NCBI RefSeq assembly: GCF_040536835.1
Contig: NZ_CP159578.1
Span: forward strand, 1,550,001 to 1,614,000
Source of the DNA: Salinicola endophyticus
GTDB taxonomy: Bacteria > Pseudomonadota > Gammaproteobacteria > Pseudomonadales > Halomonadaceae
Direction of reading: 5' to 3'
Length of the DNA: 64,000 bases
This document shows, piece after piece, positions 44,536-53,401 of the stretch (positions are counted from its first letter, which is position 1; every line of letters starts with the position of its first letter). The position numbers and the translations under genes are program-made. The notes under the pieces are model-generated. The model saw only the letters and a list, made by a program, of their open reading frames with translations, did not search any database and had not been told where the DNA came from.

Positions 44536-47151
44536 ATGGCAGACATCACCCTCGACGCGCTGCGCGAGACGTTCGATATCGACCTGTCGCAGTCGCAGCG
44601 GCTGCTGACTCTCGACGTTGCCGGCACCGCGCTCGTGCCCCACCGGCTGGTGGGCGAAGAGCGCGTCAGCGCGCCTTTCACCTACACGCTGGACTGCATC
44701 TCCCAGCAGGGCGATATCGAGCTCAAGACGCTGATGGCGCAGCCGGCGCGGCTCTCGATCCTGCAGGCCGATGGCAGCTATCGCCCGCTGCACGGGCTGG
44801 TCTCCGAGGCCGCGCTGCTGGGCGAGGATGGCGGTGTTACCTACTACCAGCTCACCCTGGTGCCGTGGCTCGCCATGCTCGGCCTGGGCCGCGACAGCCG
44901 CATCTTCCAGGACCGTAGCGTTGTCGATGTACTCACCGCCGTGTTCGACGGTTATGAGTTGGCCCAGGGCCGCTACCGCTTCGACCTGCGCCGCGACTAC
45001 CCGGCGCGCAGCTACTGCGTGCAGTACCGCGAGAGCGATCTGAACTTCGTCAGCCGGCTGATGCAGGAAGAGGGCCTGTTCTACTACGCCGAATTTGCCG
45101 GCGAAGACGATGATTATGCGGGCCACCGTATTGTCATCACCGACGATGTCGATACCACCCAACCGGTCAGCCCCCAGGCGATCCGCTTCCACCGCCAGGC
45201 GGCCACCGAGCGTGAGGACGCCCTCACCCAGTGGGGCGGCGTGCGTACCCAGCAGCCCACCCGTGTCAGCGTCGGCACCTTCGACTACAAGCAGCCCTCG
45301 CTGACCAAGCGCACTGGGCTCGACACCCTCAGCGACCAGGGCAACCTGCCGCGGACCGAGCTCTACGACTACGCCGGCGAGTACTACTACCACGGCCATG
45401 AGCGCGGCGAACGGCTGACCGAGAACCGCCTGGAAGCCCATGAGTCCCGCGCCAAGCGCTTCCGCGGCAGCGGCGGTGCGCGTCAGCTCCAGGCCGGGCG
45501 CTGGTTCGAACTCACCCAGCACCCGCTGCACGACACCGGCGGTGAGCCCGAGCGCCAGTTCCTGCTGCTGGGTGTTACCGTCCACGCCGAGAACGCGCTG
45601 CCGGTCTCGGCCCAGCTCCAGGCGCTGCCGGGCAGCCTGCAGCCCCAGCTCGACGCCGCCAAGCAGGCGCACGGGCTGGAAGCTGATACCGCAGATCCTA
45701 CTGGTGAGCGTCTCTCCGACTATGCCAGCGGCGGCACCGGTCACTTTCTGGTCGACCTCGAAGCCCAGCGCCTCAGCCAACCCTACCGCCACCCGCTGAC
45801 CCACCGCCGCCCGGTGATTGGCGGGCCGCAGACCGCCACCGTGGTCGGCCCGGCTAATGAAGAGATCCACACCGACCACCTCAACCGCGTGCGGGTGCAG
45901 TTCCACTGGGACCGCCAGGGGCAAAACGATGAGAACTCAAGCGTCTGGTTGCGGGTCTCCCAGCCCAACGCCGGCGCCGGCTGGGGCAGCGTGTTCGTGC
46001 CGCGTATCGGCCAGGAAGTGCTGGTCGACTTCCTCGAAGGCGATGCCGACCGCCCGCTGATCACCGGCCGGGTCTACAACGGCGAACAGACCCCGGACTG
46101 GCACAGCCACGGCCTGCTCTCCGGGTTCAAGAGCAAGACCTACCGCGGCAGCAAGTACAACGAGCTGGTGTTCGACGACGCCACCGACCAGGAACGCGTC
46201 CGTCTCAACTCCGAAGCGGAGAAGAGCCAGCTCAACCTCGGCTACCTGATCCACCAGACCGGCAACACCCGTGGCGCCTTCCGCGGCACCGGGTTCGAGC
46301 TGCGCACCGATGCCTATGGCGCCATCCGCGCCAATCAGGGGCTCTACCTCACCAGCTGGGGCCAGCTCGGCGCCAGCGGTGACCAGCTCGATTTGACGCC
46401 GGCCAAGCAGCAGCTCGACAGCGCCTACCAGCTCAGCGACAGCCTCAGCCAGAGCGCGGCGGACCACAACGCCGACGCCCTCGACGCCCGCGAGCACCTC
46501 AAGCAGGCGGGCGAAGACGCCGACGACACCTACGGCAACAGCGAACAGCTCGCGGATGCCAAGCAGGACAACGCCCGTGGCGCCACCGACAGCGGCGGCC
46601 GCGGCGAAGCGGCACGCATGAAAGCGCCGTGGCTGCATATGGCCTCGCCCGCCGGCATCACCCTGAGCACGCCGGAATCGACCCACCTGGCCCAGGGCCG
46701 CTCGCTGAGCGTCTCCAGCGGCGAGGACGTCAACGTGGCCACCGGCAAGAGTCTGGTCGCCTCGATCTCCGAGAAGCTCTCGCTGTTCGTGCAGAAAGCC
46801 GGCATCAAACTGTTCGCGGCCCGCGGCAAGGTAGAGATGCAGGCGCAGTCGGACAACCTGGAAGCCACCGCGCGGCGGGATCTCGGCGTGACCTCCACGG
46901 AAGACAAGATCGACTTCGCTGCCGCCAAGGAGATTCTGCTGGTCAGCGGCGGTGCCTACGTGCGCATCAAGGGCGGAGATATCGAGCTGCACGCCCCCGG
47001 CAAGGTCACCGTCAAGGGCGCGACGAAGAACTTCGGCGGGCCGGCGAGCCTGAACGCCACCCCGCCCGAGCTGCCTGAGGGGGAAGACGTGCTCTGTGCC
47101 AGCAAGAGCCAGGCTGCGGCAGGCAGCGGTGATGGTAGCGTGGAAAGCTAG
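44536..47151 (+). CDS. vgrG: T6SS spike protein VgrG (TssI) with DUF2345 extension
   Basis: The 871-residue protein has the gp27-like part (GTALVPHRLVGEERVSAPFT, YCVQYRESDLNFVSRLMQEE), the gp5-like OB fold (TDHLNRVRVQFHWDRQGQND and GWGSVFVPRIGQEVLVDFLE) and a C-terminal DUF2345 region (about residues 690-830; APWLHMASPAGITLSTPEST). No enzymatic domain is evident after DUF2345. GGAGG precedes the ATG. The DUF4123 adaptor gene starts 2 bases after its stop, so vgrG, adaptor, effector and immunity gene form one delivery unit. Confidence 0.95.
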   Translation: MADITLDALRETFDIDLSQSQRLLTLDVAGTALVPHRLVGEERVSAPFTYTLDCISQQGDIELKTLMAQPARLSILQADGSYRPLHGLVSEAALLGEDGGVTYYQLTLVPWLAMLGLGRDSRIFQDRSVVDVLTAVFDGYELAQGRYRFDLRRDYPARSYCVQYRESDLNFVSRLMQEEGLFYYAEFAGEDDDYAGHRIVITDDVDTTQPVSPQAIRFHRQAATEREDALTQWGGVRTQQPTRVSVGTFDYKQPSLTKRTGLDTLSDQGNLPRTELYDYAGEYYYHGHERGERLTENRLEAHESRAKRFRGSGGARQLQAGRWFELTQHPLHDTGGEPERQFLLLGVTVHAENALPVSAQLQALPGSLQPQLDAAKQAHGLEADTADPTGERLSDYASGGTGHFLVDLEAQRLSQPYRHPLTHRRPVIGGPQTATVVGPANEEIHTDHLNRVRVQFHWDRQGQNDENSSVWLRVSQPNAGAGWGSVFVPRIGQEVLVDFLEGDADRPLITGRVYNGEQTPDWHSHGLLSGFKSKTYRGSKYNELVFDDATDQERVRLNSEAEKSQLNLGYLIHQTGNTRGAFRGTGFELRTDAYGAIRANQGLYLTSWGQLGASGDQLDLTPAKQQLDSAYQLSDSLSQSAADHNADALDAREHLKQAGEDADDTYGNSEQLADAKQDNARGATDSGGRGEAARMKAPWLHMASPAGITLSTPESTHLAQGRSLSVSSGEDVNVATGKSLVASISEKLSLFVQKAGIKLFAARGKVEMQAQSDNLEATARRDLGVTSTEDKIDFAAAKEILLVSGGAYVRIKGGDIELHAPGKVTVKGATKNFGGPASLNATPPELPEGEDVLCASKSQAAAGSGDGSVES

Positions 47152-47153
47152 CA

Positions 47154-48038
47154 ATGCGCAGCGTGAGCGATGCGGCGTGGATGGCCGAAGCCAATGAGGC
47201 CGCCAGGGAAGGGCGGCTTTACCGTCTGGTGGACCCTTCGGAGTCACCGGACTGGGCGCTGAGCGGCGAGGCTCGCCAGCGGGCGACGCTGATTCGCCAC
47301 CCGCTACTGGCCCAGACCCCGGCCCAGCGTCTCTATCTCGAACGGATGGACCAACGCCGCGCCGCGGCGCTGGCGTCGCAACTCGATCACCAGCGCGCCG
47401 AGCGTGGTGCTGGGCTGCTCGGCCCTGTGCCGCTCTGCGGCTGGCTGATCTCTCACCATGCCAGCACCAGCATTGCCACCTATCTCGGCCGCCAGCTCAA
47501 GCAGATGACGCCGGAAGGGAAGCCAGCCCTGCTGCGCTTCTACGACCCCCGGGTGCTGGAGCACCTGCCGCGCATTCTCGAGCGCTGGCAGCTTTCGGCG
47601 CTGCTGGGGCCCATCGATCGCTGGGTCTATCTCGATACCGAGATGCAGCTGCGCGCGCTCGACCCACACGGAGAGGTGCGCCGGCTCGGCGGCCTGAAAC
47701 CCAGCGCCGAGCAGTGGCGTGCCATACAGCGCATCGGACAGATCAATCGCTGCCGGGAGCTCTATCGCACGCTCCCTGGCTCGGCGGGACTCTCGGCAGC
47801 GCCCGCGAACAGCGTCGACGCCTTGTTGGTCGCCGCGCACGACCTCGGTCTGCGAGACCGAGCAGACGTGGCCACCTTCGTACTTCACGGGCTGATCACG
47901 CGGATCGATTTTCATCGCCACCCGATCATGCAGGCGCTGCTGGGCCGCCTGGGCGGACGGTTGAATTACATTGGATTGTCGAATCAGCTTTCCGACGCTG
48001 ACTGGGAAGCGATATCGGACATGGGGGAGATGACATAG
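47154..48038 (+). CDS. DUF4123 T6SS effector adaptor (Tap/TEC-like)
   Basis: The 294-residue protein shows the DUF4123 pattern: GRLYRLVDPSESPDWALSG near the start and PLCGWLISHHASTSIATYLG, KPALLRFYDPRVLEHLPRI in the middle. DUF4123 proteins act as chaperones that load one cognate effector onto one VgrG. Its place between vgrG and the effector gene fits exactly. The C-terminal 110 residues are probably the effector-binding part. The next gene starts 1 base after its stop. Confidence 0.9.
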   Translation: MRSVSDAAWMAEANEAAREGRLYRLVDPSESPDWALSGEARQRATLIRHPLLAQTPAQRLYLERMDQRRAAALASQLDHQRAERGAGLLGPVPLCGWLISHHASTSIATYLGRQLKQMTPEGKPALLRFYDPRVLEHLPRILERWQLSALLGPIDRWVYLDTEMQLRALDPHGEVRRLGGLKPSAEQWRAIQRIGQINRCRELYRTLPGSAGLSAAPANSVDALLVAAHDLGLRDRADVATFVLHGLITRIDFHRHPIMQALLGRLGGRLNYIGLSNQLSDADWEAISDMGEMT

Positions 48039-48039
48039 T

Positions 48040-51000
48040 ATGACGGCACCATCTCAAGCGGGCGCTCACGCAGCGGAAAATGAGGCGACGGGCCAGGAGA
48101 GCGGGCGCTGCCAGTTCTGTGAACGCAAGGGATTACCGATCCTTCCCGTGCGCTACGCCGTCTGCCAGCGTAACGACCGCAATGGCGATATACCGGAACT
48201 CGAGACCTCGAGAATCCAGGAGTTCACCGACATCCTGCTGGACAAGAGTCTGGTAGGCGGCGAAGAGCAGGCGAGAAGTGTGCCCGACGAGGTCAGGGCG
48301 GAGCTGACGCAGAGCACCGGCAGCCAGGTCAACAAGTACATTCTGCGCCAGTTACGCCAGGGGTATCTCTACTTCTACGATCAGGACAACCCCGACCAGA
48401 ATCATTGGTACGCCTACGCGATCACCAGCGACGGCAAATACTATCAGTTCCCTGTGTTACAGCCGCGGGCGCTGGACGAAATCAAGTTTCCCGAAAGCTG
48501 TCAGGCCAAGCCCGGCGATGTCCTGGATGCTTCTATTGTCACCCTGCCGTTTCCCGAGAAGTCGGGCACGCTTTACTACGCCTTCAGCGAACACCCCTGG
48601 TCCAACGCCCACATCCAGATGATCGGCAGTGATGAGGCGTGGCGCAAGGCCCACATGCAGCAGGTGAACATCCCGGCATGGGTGAGTGGGCAGCGGCAAT
48701 CTTGCGCCTTTGGCATCGATGAGCTGGAGAAAGTCGCCGAGTACAGCGCGGCAGCAGGAAATCTGGATGAACAGTTCTGGTCCAGCGGCCCGGCGCGATC
48801 GCTATTCAAACCCGGTGAACTCAGGGAAGCCATGCAACGCCGGCTCGACCACGCCGGCAGTGAATACCAGGGCAAGGGACTCATTCTCGCGGTCAAGGAC
48901 GAGATCGGCATCATCGACGAGTTGAACGCCTATCGGCATCAGGCGTTGGCCAGCGTCGAAGAATTCTTCTACAACAAGGAGGAAGAGGACGACGAGGCGC
49001 AGATACACGATGTGCGTCGTCGCAAGCTGCTCTGCATGCAGGCCATCGATGCCTTTCAAAAACGCTTCGAACAAGGCTACAGGGCCCAGCAGCAAGCGGA
49101 TGCCGATAAAGCCGTCGAGGATGCCAAAAATGCCAGGGATGAGTTTGTCGAGAAAAATCGCGAGATTTTAGATCAGAATTTTTCACCCGCGCACGCTTTT
49201 GAGTTTGCTGAGGAGGGCCGTTTGAACCGTGCCGTCGAGCAGGCGCAACGCGAACGCGACGAGTTGTTCCAAGTATCCGAGGAAGATAAAGCCGAAAGGG
49301 ACCGGTTGGAAAAAGAGTTGAATGAATTGAATTCTTCTCAAGGCCCTGCCAGCGATGCGAAAAAGATAGATCTGAGTAACCGCATCAATCGTCTGAAATC
49401 TGATGCGGAGTTGGCTAGCGAGCAGCACTTGGAGCAGTTGCATCGCATGTACGATGTCGATGCGCTCAATGCTTTCAAGCAAGCCTACGAGGACAATACG
49501 GCACATTGCCAGAGTCTGGCCGCCGTATTCGACGATGACTATGCCATCTGGGCGAGGCATGGTCTGCCCGCCGTGATTGGCCGTTACAGCCAGTCCGACT
49601 ACTGGACCGGGCTGGGGCTCAGTGGCCTGATAGGTAATGCACTGCGTGGCGGTATCATGTCGCCTTCCAGTGGTGGCCTATGGAAGCTGTTGGCCGACGA
49701 CCTCGAGTCGAGTGAGTCGCCGCTACTCGCGGCGCTCTTTGCCAATGACGCCGAACTTATCGCGCAGGCCCGGGAGCGTCTAGGTAGCTTGGCCGCTGGG
49801 TCACAGCTATCGGCGCAGACGCTAAAGTCATGGGGTGAGCGCTTTCAGCAGGTACGTGCACGCACGCAAAAGCCTGACGGGCGCGCGCCGACAAGCGACC
49901 AGATCATCAGCCGCTGGCGCCCGATCCAGGACCTACTGGCAACCACGATCGGCAACTCGATTGCCTCGCTGGTACTGTACCGAGCCGCTGGTGTTCCCGC
50001 GCCGGACTATAAGCCGGCGCTATCTCAGTTCGTGCGCTACCACCAACTAGCCTTCATGGCCGACCCGCAAGCGCTGGACGGCGAGCAGCCGGCGCCCACC
50101 ATGGTCGAGCGGGAGATCAAGCTCTCCGAACTCTATCAGTGGCTACGCGTCGTCTCGCAAGCGAGTGCCAAAAAGCCGAATCAAGGTGCCGATACCAGCG
50201 AGGCAATGAAGTCTCTGGACGGGATGGTCGGCAACTTTTCCGCCCCTATGGCCGATAGCGACAGAACGGTACGCATTGCCTTGCCGGTCTACGTGGATAT
50301 CAAAGCGGTGACGGGGGAGAGTGGCGAACCTCCCGCCCTGCCAGGCAGCTATACGCCGGAGGATGAACAGCAGCGCCTGGGTGATCTGGCGCAGAACGCC
50401 CGCGATATCGGCAACACCCTCTTCAGCGCCCACAAGGGCAGTGGCCAAGTCGCCGGTGCGTGCCTGGTGCTATGGAGCCTGATCGTCTCCTGGCAAGAAG
50501 GCGCCTTCGTGGACGATGAAGAGGGCGCTGACTGGAGCAAGATCATCGGCTCGGGTGTCAGCGTGGCGAGTGGCGCGATGGCGGGGATCGAAGGCTACCA
50601 CAAGATCCGCATGGCGAGCCTGGGCCTCTCGACAGAAGGCGCGGTGATCGGTGGGATTAAATGGGCCTTTGTCAGTGACGTGCTCGGCGCGGCGGGTGGC
50701 ATGATCTCGGTCTGGGATGGCCTGAAGAAGTTGACGGAAGCCAACGAGGCCAACAAGACAGGCCAGAGTCTTACCGGCCACTATGGCATGATCGTCGGCG
50801 GTGTTGGGGTTCTCGCCGGCATTGCTTCGATCGTCGTGATCAGCGCGAGCACGGGTGTCGGGCTCGTGGTGGGCGTGTTTTTCGGGATTCTGACGCTACT
50901 GCTGGGTTATGCATTCGTGGCCATGGTATCCCCGGCGGTGCAGATGTGGGTGAACCGCAGCATTCTCGGTAAGCCATCGGAACGAGAAGATATGCAGGTC

Positions 51001-51519
51001 CTGCCGTTCGACGACATGGCGTCCGAGCAAAGCTCGCTGGAGATGGTGTTTGAGGGGGTCTTGGTGGAGTTCTCGTGGAGCCGTGTTGTTTCTGGCGCTA
51101 ATGATGCTGGTGTCAGTGATGGCCTGCTGGGATTTAGTACTAGCGATCTTACCGATATGTCTGCGCCAGCAAGAAATCTGTTGAGGATTGCTGTAAAAAT
51201 AAGTTTGCCAGTCCTTCGTGCTGTTGATTTGGAGGCTCGTTTAAGGGTTTCTGAAACGAGAGATTATGTTTTTGATTGGCGTTACAAAAAGGTTGAAGGT
51301 GGCAATCAAATGTTGCCCATTTCTGGAGGTTCGCACTCACAAGGCGTACACCTTTCTGATCAACCTGCTTTTGAATGTATTGACGAATCATACGTTCTGG
51401 AGTGGCAGGGCGATTATTCCATAGATGAAGTTGGAGATAAGGCCGAGTTGAGTGTCCTCGTGGGGGACGCGAGCTTGGGTTTTATGAGGCGTGACATACT
51501 GGAAATGAGGCTGGGTTAA
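48040..51519 (+). CDS. VasX/BTH_I2691-like T6SS effector with membrane-active C-terminus
   Basis: The 1159-residue protein has the N-terminal region of VasX-type effectors (CQFCERKGLPILPVRYAV, ILRQLRQGYLYFYDQDNPDQ), a coiled-coil stretch (about residues 350-480), and several hydrophobic segments between about 805 and 975, the strongest near 917-970 (for example GIASIVVISASTGVGLVVGV). Proteins of this type form pores in target inner membranes. From about residue 1008 the sequence becomes AT-richer and forms a tip that differs completely from the tip of the partial copy downstream. Its stop overlaps the ATG of the Sel1 gene (TAATG), as expected for an effector-immunity pair. Confidence 0.82.
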   Translation: MTAPSQAGAHAAENEATGQESGRCQFCERKGLPILPVRYAVCQRNDRNGDIPELETSRIQEFTDILLDKSLVGGEEQARSVPDEVRAELTQSTGSQVNKYILRQLRQGYLYFYDQDNPDQNHWYAYAITSDGKYYQFPVLQPRALDEIKFPESCQAKPGDVLDASIVTLPFPEKSGTLYYAFSEHPWSNAHIQMIGSDEAWRKAHMQQVNIPAWVSGQRQSCAFGIDELEKVAEYSAAAGNLDEQFWSSGPARSLFKPGELREAMQRRLDHAGSEYQGKGLILAVKDEIGIIDELNAYRHQALASVEEFFYNKEEEDDEAQIHDVRRRKLLCMQAIDAFQKRFEQGYRAQQQADADKAVEDAKNARDEFVEKNREILDQNFSPAHAFEFAEEGRLNRAVEQAQRERDELFQVSEEDKAERDRLEKELNELNSSQGPASDAKKIDLSNRINRLKSDAELASEQHLEQLHRMYDVDALNAFKQAYEDNTAHCQSLAAVFDDDYAIWARHGLPAVIGRYSQSDYWTGLGLSGLIGNALRGGIMSPSSGGLWKLLADDLESSESPLLAALFANDAELIAQARERLGSLAAGSQLSAQTLKSWGERFQQVRARTQKPDGRAPTSDQIISRWRPIQDLLATTIGNSIASLVLYRAAGVPAPDYKPALSQFVRYHQLAFMADPQALDGEQPAPTMVEREIKLSELYQWLRVVSQASAKKPNQGADTSEAMKSLDGMVGNFSAPMADSDRTVRIALPVYVDIKAVTGESGEPPALPGSYTPEDEQQRLGDLAQNARDIGNTLFSAHKGSGQVAGACLVLWSLIVSWQEGAFVDDEEGADWSKIIGSGVSVASGAMAGIEGYHKIRMASLGLSTEGAVIGGIKWAFVSDVLGAAGGMISVWDGLKKLTEANEANKTGQSLTGHYGMIVGGVGVLAGIASIVVISASTGVGLVVGVFFGILTLLLGYAFVAMVSPAVQMWVNRSILGKPSEREDMQVLPFDDMASEQSSLEMVFEGVLVEFSWSRVVSGANDAGVSDGLLGFSTSDLTDMSAPARNLLRIAVKISLPVLRAVDLEARLRVSETRDYVFDWRYKKVEGGNQMLPISGGSHSQGVHLSDQPAFECIDESYVLEWQGDYSIDEVGDKAELSVLVGDASLGFMRRDILEMRLG

Positions 51520-52376
51520 TGAAAAATATTTTTGTTTTTGTTTTTGTTGCGTTGTCTATATTTGCGCGATCTGCACATGCGGAAGTTTTTTTTCAGGATC
51601 CCACTGGAAGGTCGCTTAATGAAGCGTATGACGACCTGACTATAGAGGGGCTGAAGTCTGCGGATGGTGTCAATGAGTACAAATACAAGTATATGTTGGG
51701 ATTGCTTTATGTAAAAGGAGATGATGGATTTGGTGTTGCAAAAAACTGTGATAAAGCAGTTGGCTTGTTAAAGGAAGCATGGCAGGCTGATGTGGTTGAT
51801 GCTGGCTATACCCTTGCAACTATGTATTACTATGGCGTCTGCGTAAGTAAGAATCTAGATGAGGTGAGACAGCTTGCCACCGAGACAGCAGAAGAAGGCT
51901 ACATTCTCTCCCAAAGAATGCTTGGTAGAGCCTATTGGGGGCGTGATTGGCAGGGTCTGTATTCTAAAAACATGAATAAGGCCGTTTTTTGGTTAAGCAA
52001 GGCTGGTGAGGCAGGTGATACTCAGTCTGCTGGTAATCTTTCCTATCTTTACCGCAAGGGTGTTGGTGTGGGAGTGGATGAGGCAAAATCTTTTTATTGG
52101 GCCAAAAAGTCGGCGTGTTCTAAGTTTGAGCCAGGTCAGATAATAAACTTCCCTTACTTGGCTGAGTATTACGAGAAGGGTATAGGGGTGGAGAGGGATC
52201 TTGTGGAAGCCTATAAGTACTATGATCTGAGTGGAAGTGCTGGTGCTGATGATAAAAAACGCATTGCCAAGGAAATGACTCAAGAGCAGATCGACGAAGC
52301 TCTTCGTCAGTCCAACGAGTGGCAGAAAGAGCACAATGTTCAGGTGGGTGGTGGTTTTATTCGTCGCGCCAATTGA
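51519..52376 (+). CDS. Periplasmic Sel1-repeat protein, presumed immunity protein of the effector
   Basis: The 285-residue protein has a signal peptide (about residues 1-21, ending ARSAHA) and Sel1/TPR-like repeats such as YMLGLLYVKGDDGFGVAKN and YLAEYYEKGIGVERDLVEAY. It is directly coupled to the effector gene. Sel1-repeat immunity proteins are known for some other T6SS effectors. A periplasmic location fits protection from an effector that attacks the membrane from the periplasm. The gene is AT-rich relative to vgrG. Its last 35 codons are nearly identical to the end of the second Sel1 gene (53394-54248). Confidence 0.75.
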   Translation: MKNIFVFVFVALSIFARSAHAEVFFQDPTGRSLNEAYDDLTIEGLKSADGVNEYKYKYMLGLLYVKGDDGFGVAKNCDKAVGLLKEAWQADVVDAGYTLATMYYYGVCVSKNLDEVRQLATETAEEGYILSQRMLGRAYWGRDWQGLYSKNMNKAVFWLSKAGEAGDTQSAGNLSYLYRKGVGVGVDEAKSFYWAKKSACSKFEPGQIINFPYLAEYYEKGIGVERDLVEAYKYYDLSGSAGADDKKRIAKEMTQEQIDEALRQSNEWQKEHNVQVGGGFIRRAN

Positions 52377-52421
52377 GACTGTTGTTTTGCCAAGATTGTG
52401 GCGTGTGACTTTAGAATTAAG

Positions 52422-52448
52422 ACCCATGGCATTGGTCATGGGTTTTTT
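52422..52448 (+). terminator. Rho-independent terminator after the first Sel1 gene
   Basis: ACCCATG (52422-52428) and CATGGGT (52437-52443) form a stem followed by TTTTTT, a good intrinsic terminator 46 bases after the Sel1 stop. Its core CCCATGGCATTGGTCATGGG matches 18 of 20 bases of the hairpin at 54783-54802, suggesting that the end of the operon was duplicated with the cassette. Confidence 0.8.
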
Positions 52449-52501
52449 ATTGGGATCTCTCCGCCCCGGTTGCGGAGAGCAACAGAACGGTACGGACTGC
52501 C

Positions 52502-53401
52502 TTGCCGGTCTACGTGGATATCAACGCGGTGACGGGGGAGAGTGGCGCCCCCCCCCTGCCAGGCAGCTATACGCCGGAGGATGAACAGCAGCGCCTGGGT
52601 GATCTGGCGCAGAACGCCCGCGATATCGGCAACACCCTCTTCATCTGGGATGGCCTGAAGAAGTTGACGGAAGCCAACGAGGCCAACAAGACAGGCCAGA
52701 GTCTTAACGGCCACTATGGCATGATCGTCGGCGGTGTTGGGGTTCTCGCCGGTATTGCTTCGATCGTCGTGATCAGTGCGAGCACGGGTGTCGGGCTCGT
52801 GGTGGGCGTGTTTTTCGGGATTCTGACGCTACTGCTGGGTTATGCATTCGTGGCCATGGTATCCCCGGCGGTACAGATGTGGGTGAACCGCAGCATTCTC
52901 GGTAAGCCATCGGAACGAGAAGATATGCAGGTCCTGCCGTTCGACGATATGGCGTCGGAGCAGAGTTCCCTGGAGATGGTGTTTCAGGGGGTGTTGGTGC
53001 AGCTATCTTGGAGAGAGGTGGGTCATCCTGGGCCAGGGCCTAGTGTAGAAAGAGAAGTAGAGTTGACGTTAAGTTTTCCTCGGTTGAGTAGGTTCGAGGT
53101 TGCGTTTTCTCTTTTTTGCGCTGATGGTAATAGAGAGTTGTATAGTCATAAGGTCGTTAAGCTTGCTGATTCTAGAGCCCCGGTGGTAGATAGAGAGACC
53201 GCTGATATTGATTTCGAAGAGGGGGGTGATGGGCGTCCTGTTATTACATCTAGTGAAAAGGGGTACTCCGTGGAGGTGAATAGAGTTTTTGCTAGAGAGC
53301 TTCTTGCTGATGAGGTTGTTCTGGACGTGAGTTTTAATTCCTCTCGTACTGTTGGGGCGAATGTTCACGATGTTTTTAAAATGGAGTTTGATAGTGTTTA
53401 A
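52502..53401 (+). pseudogene. Orphan C-terminal module of the VasX-like effector with a different tip
   Basis: The frame encodes about 299 residues and has no N-terminal delivery region. From 52481 the DNA copies the effector gene (starting near 50264) almost exactly up to about 53003, apart from an in-frame 285-base deletion (effector 50426-50710) and a 3-base gap; after that the sequence is unrelated to the effector's own tip. An in-frame TAA (52418-52420) closes the frame upstream, and only TTG or later GTG codons without ribosome binding sites are available. It is probably silent until recombined onto a full effector. A Sel1 gene follows with an 8-base overlap. Confidence 0.8.

Noticed and set aside
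44473..45924. A 483-codon open frame on the minus strand opposite vgrG
   Set aside because: It mirrors the vgrG gp27/gp5 part; vgrG is certain and the opposite frame shows no family signal.
52336..52584. Short open frame beginning inside the first Sel1 gene and entering the orphan module
   Set aside because: It is in a different frame from both genes, has no homology to either and crosses a terminator.
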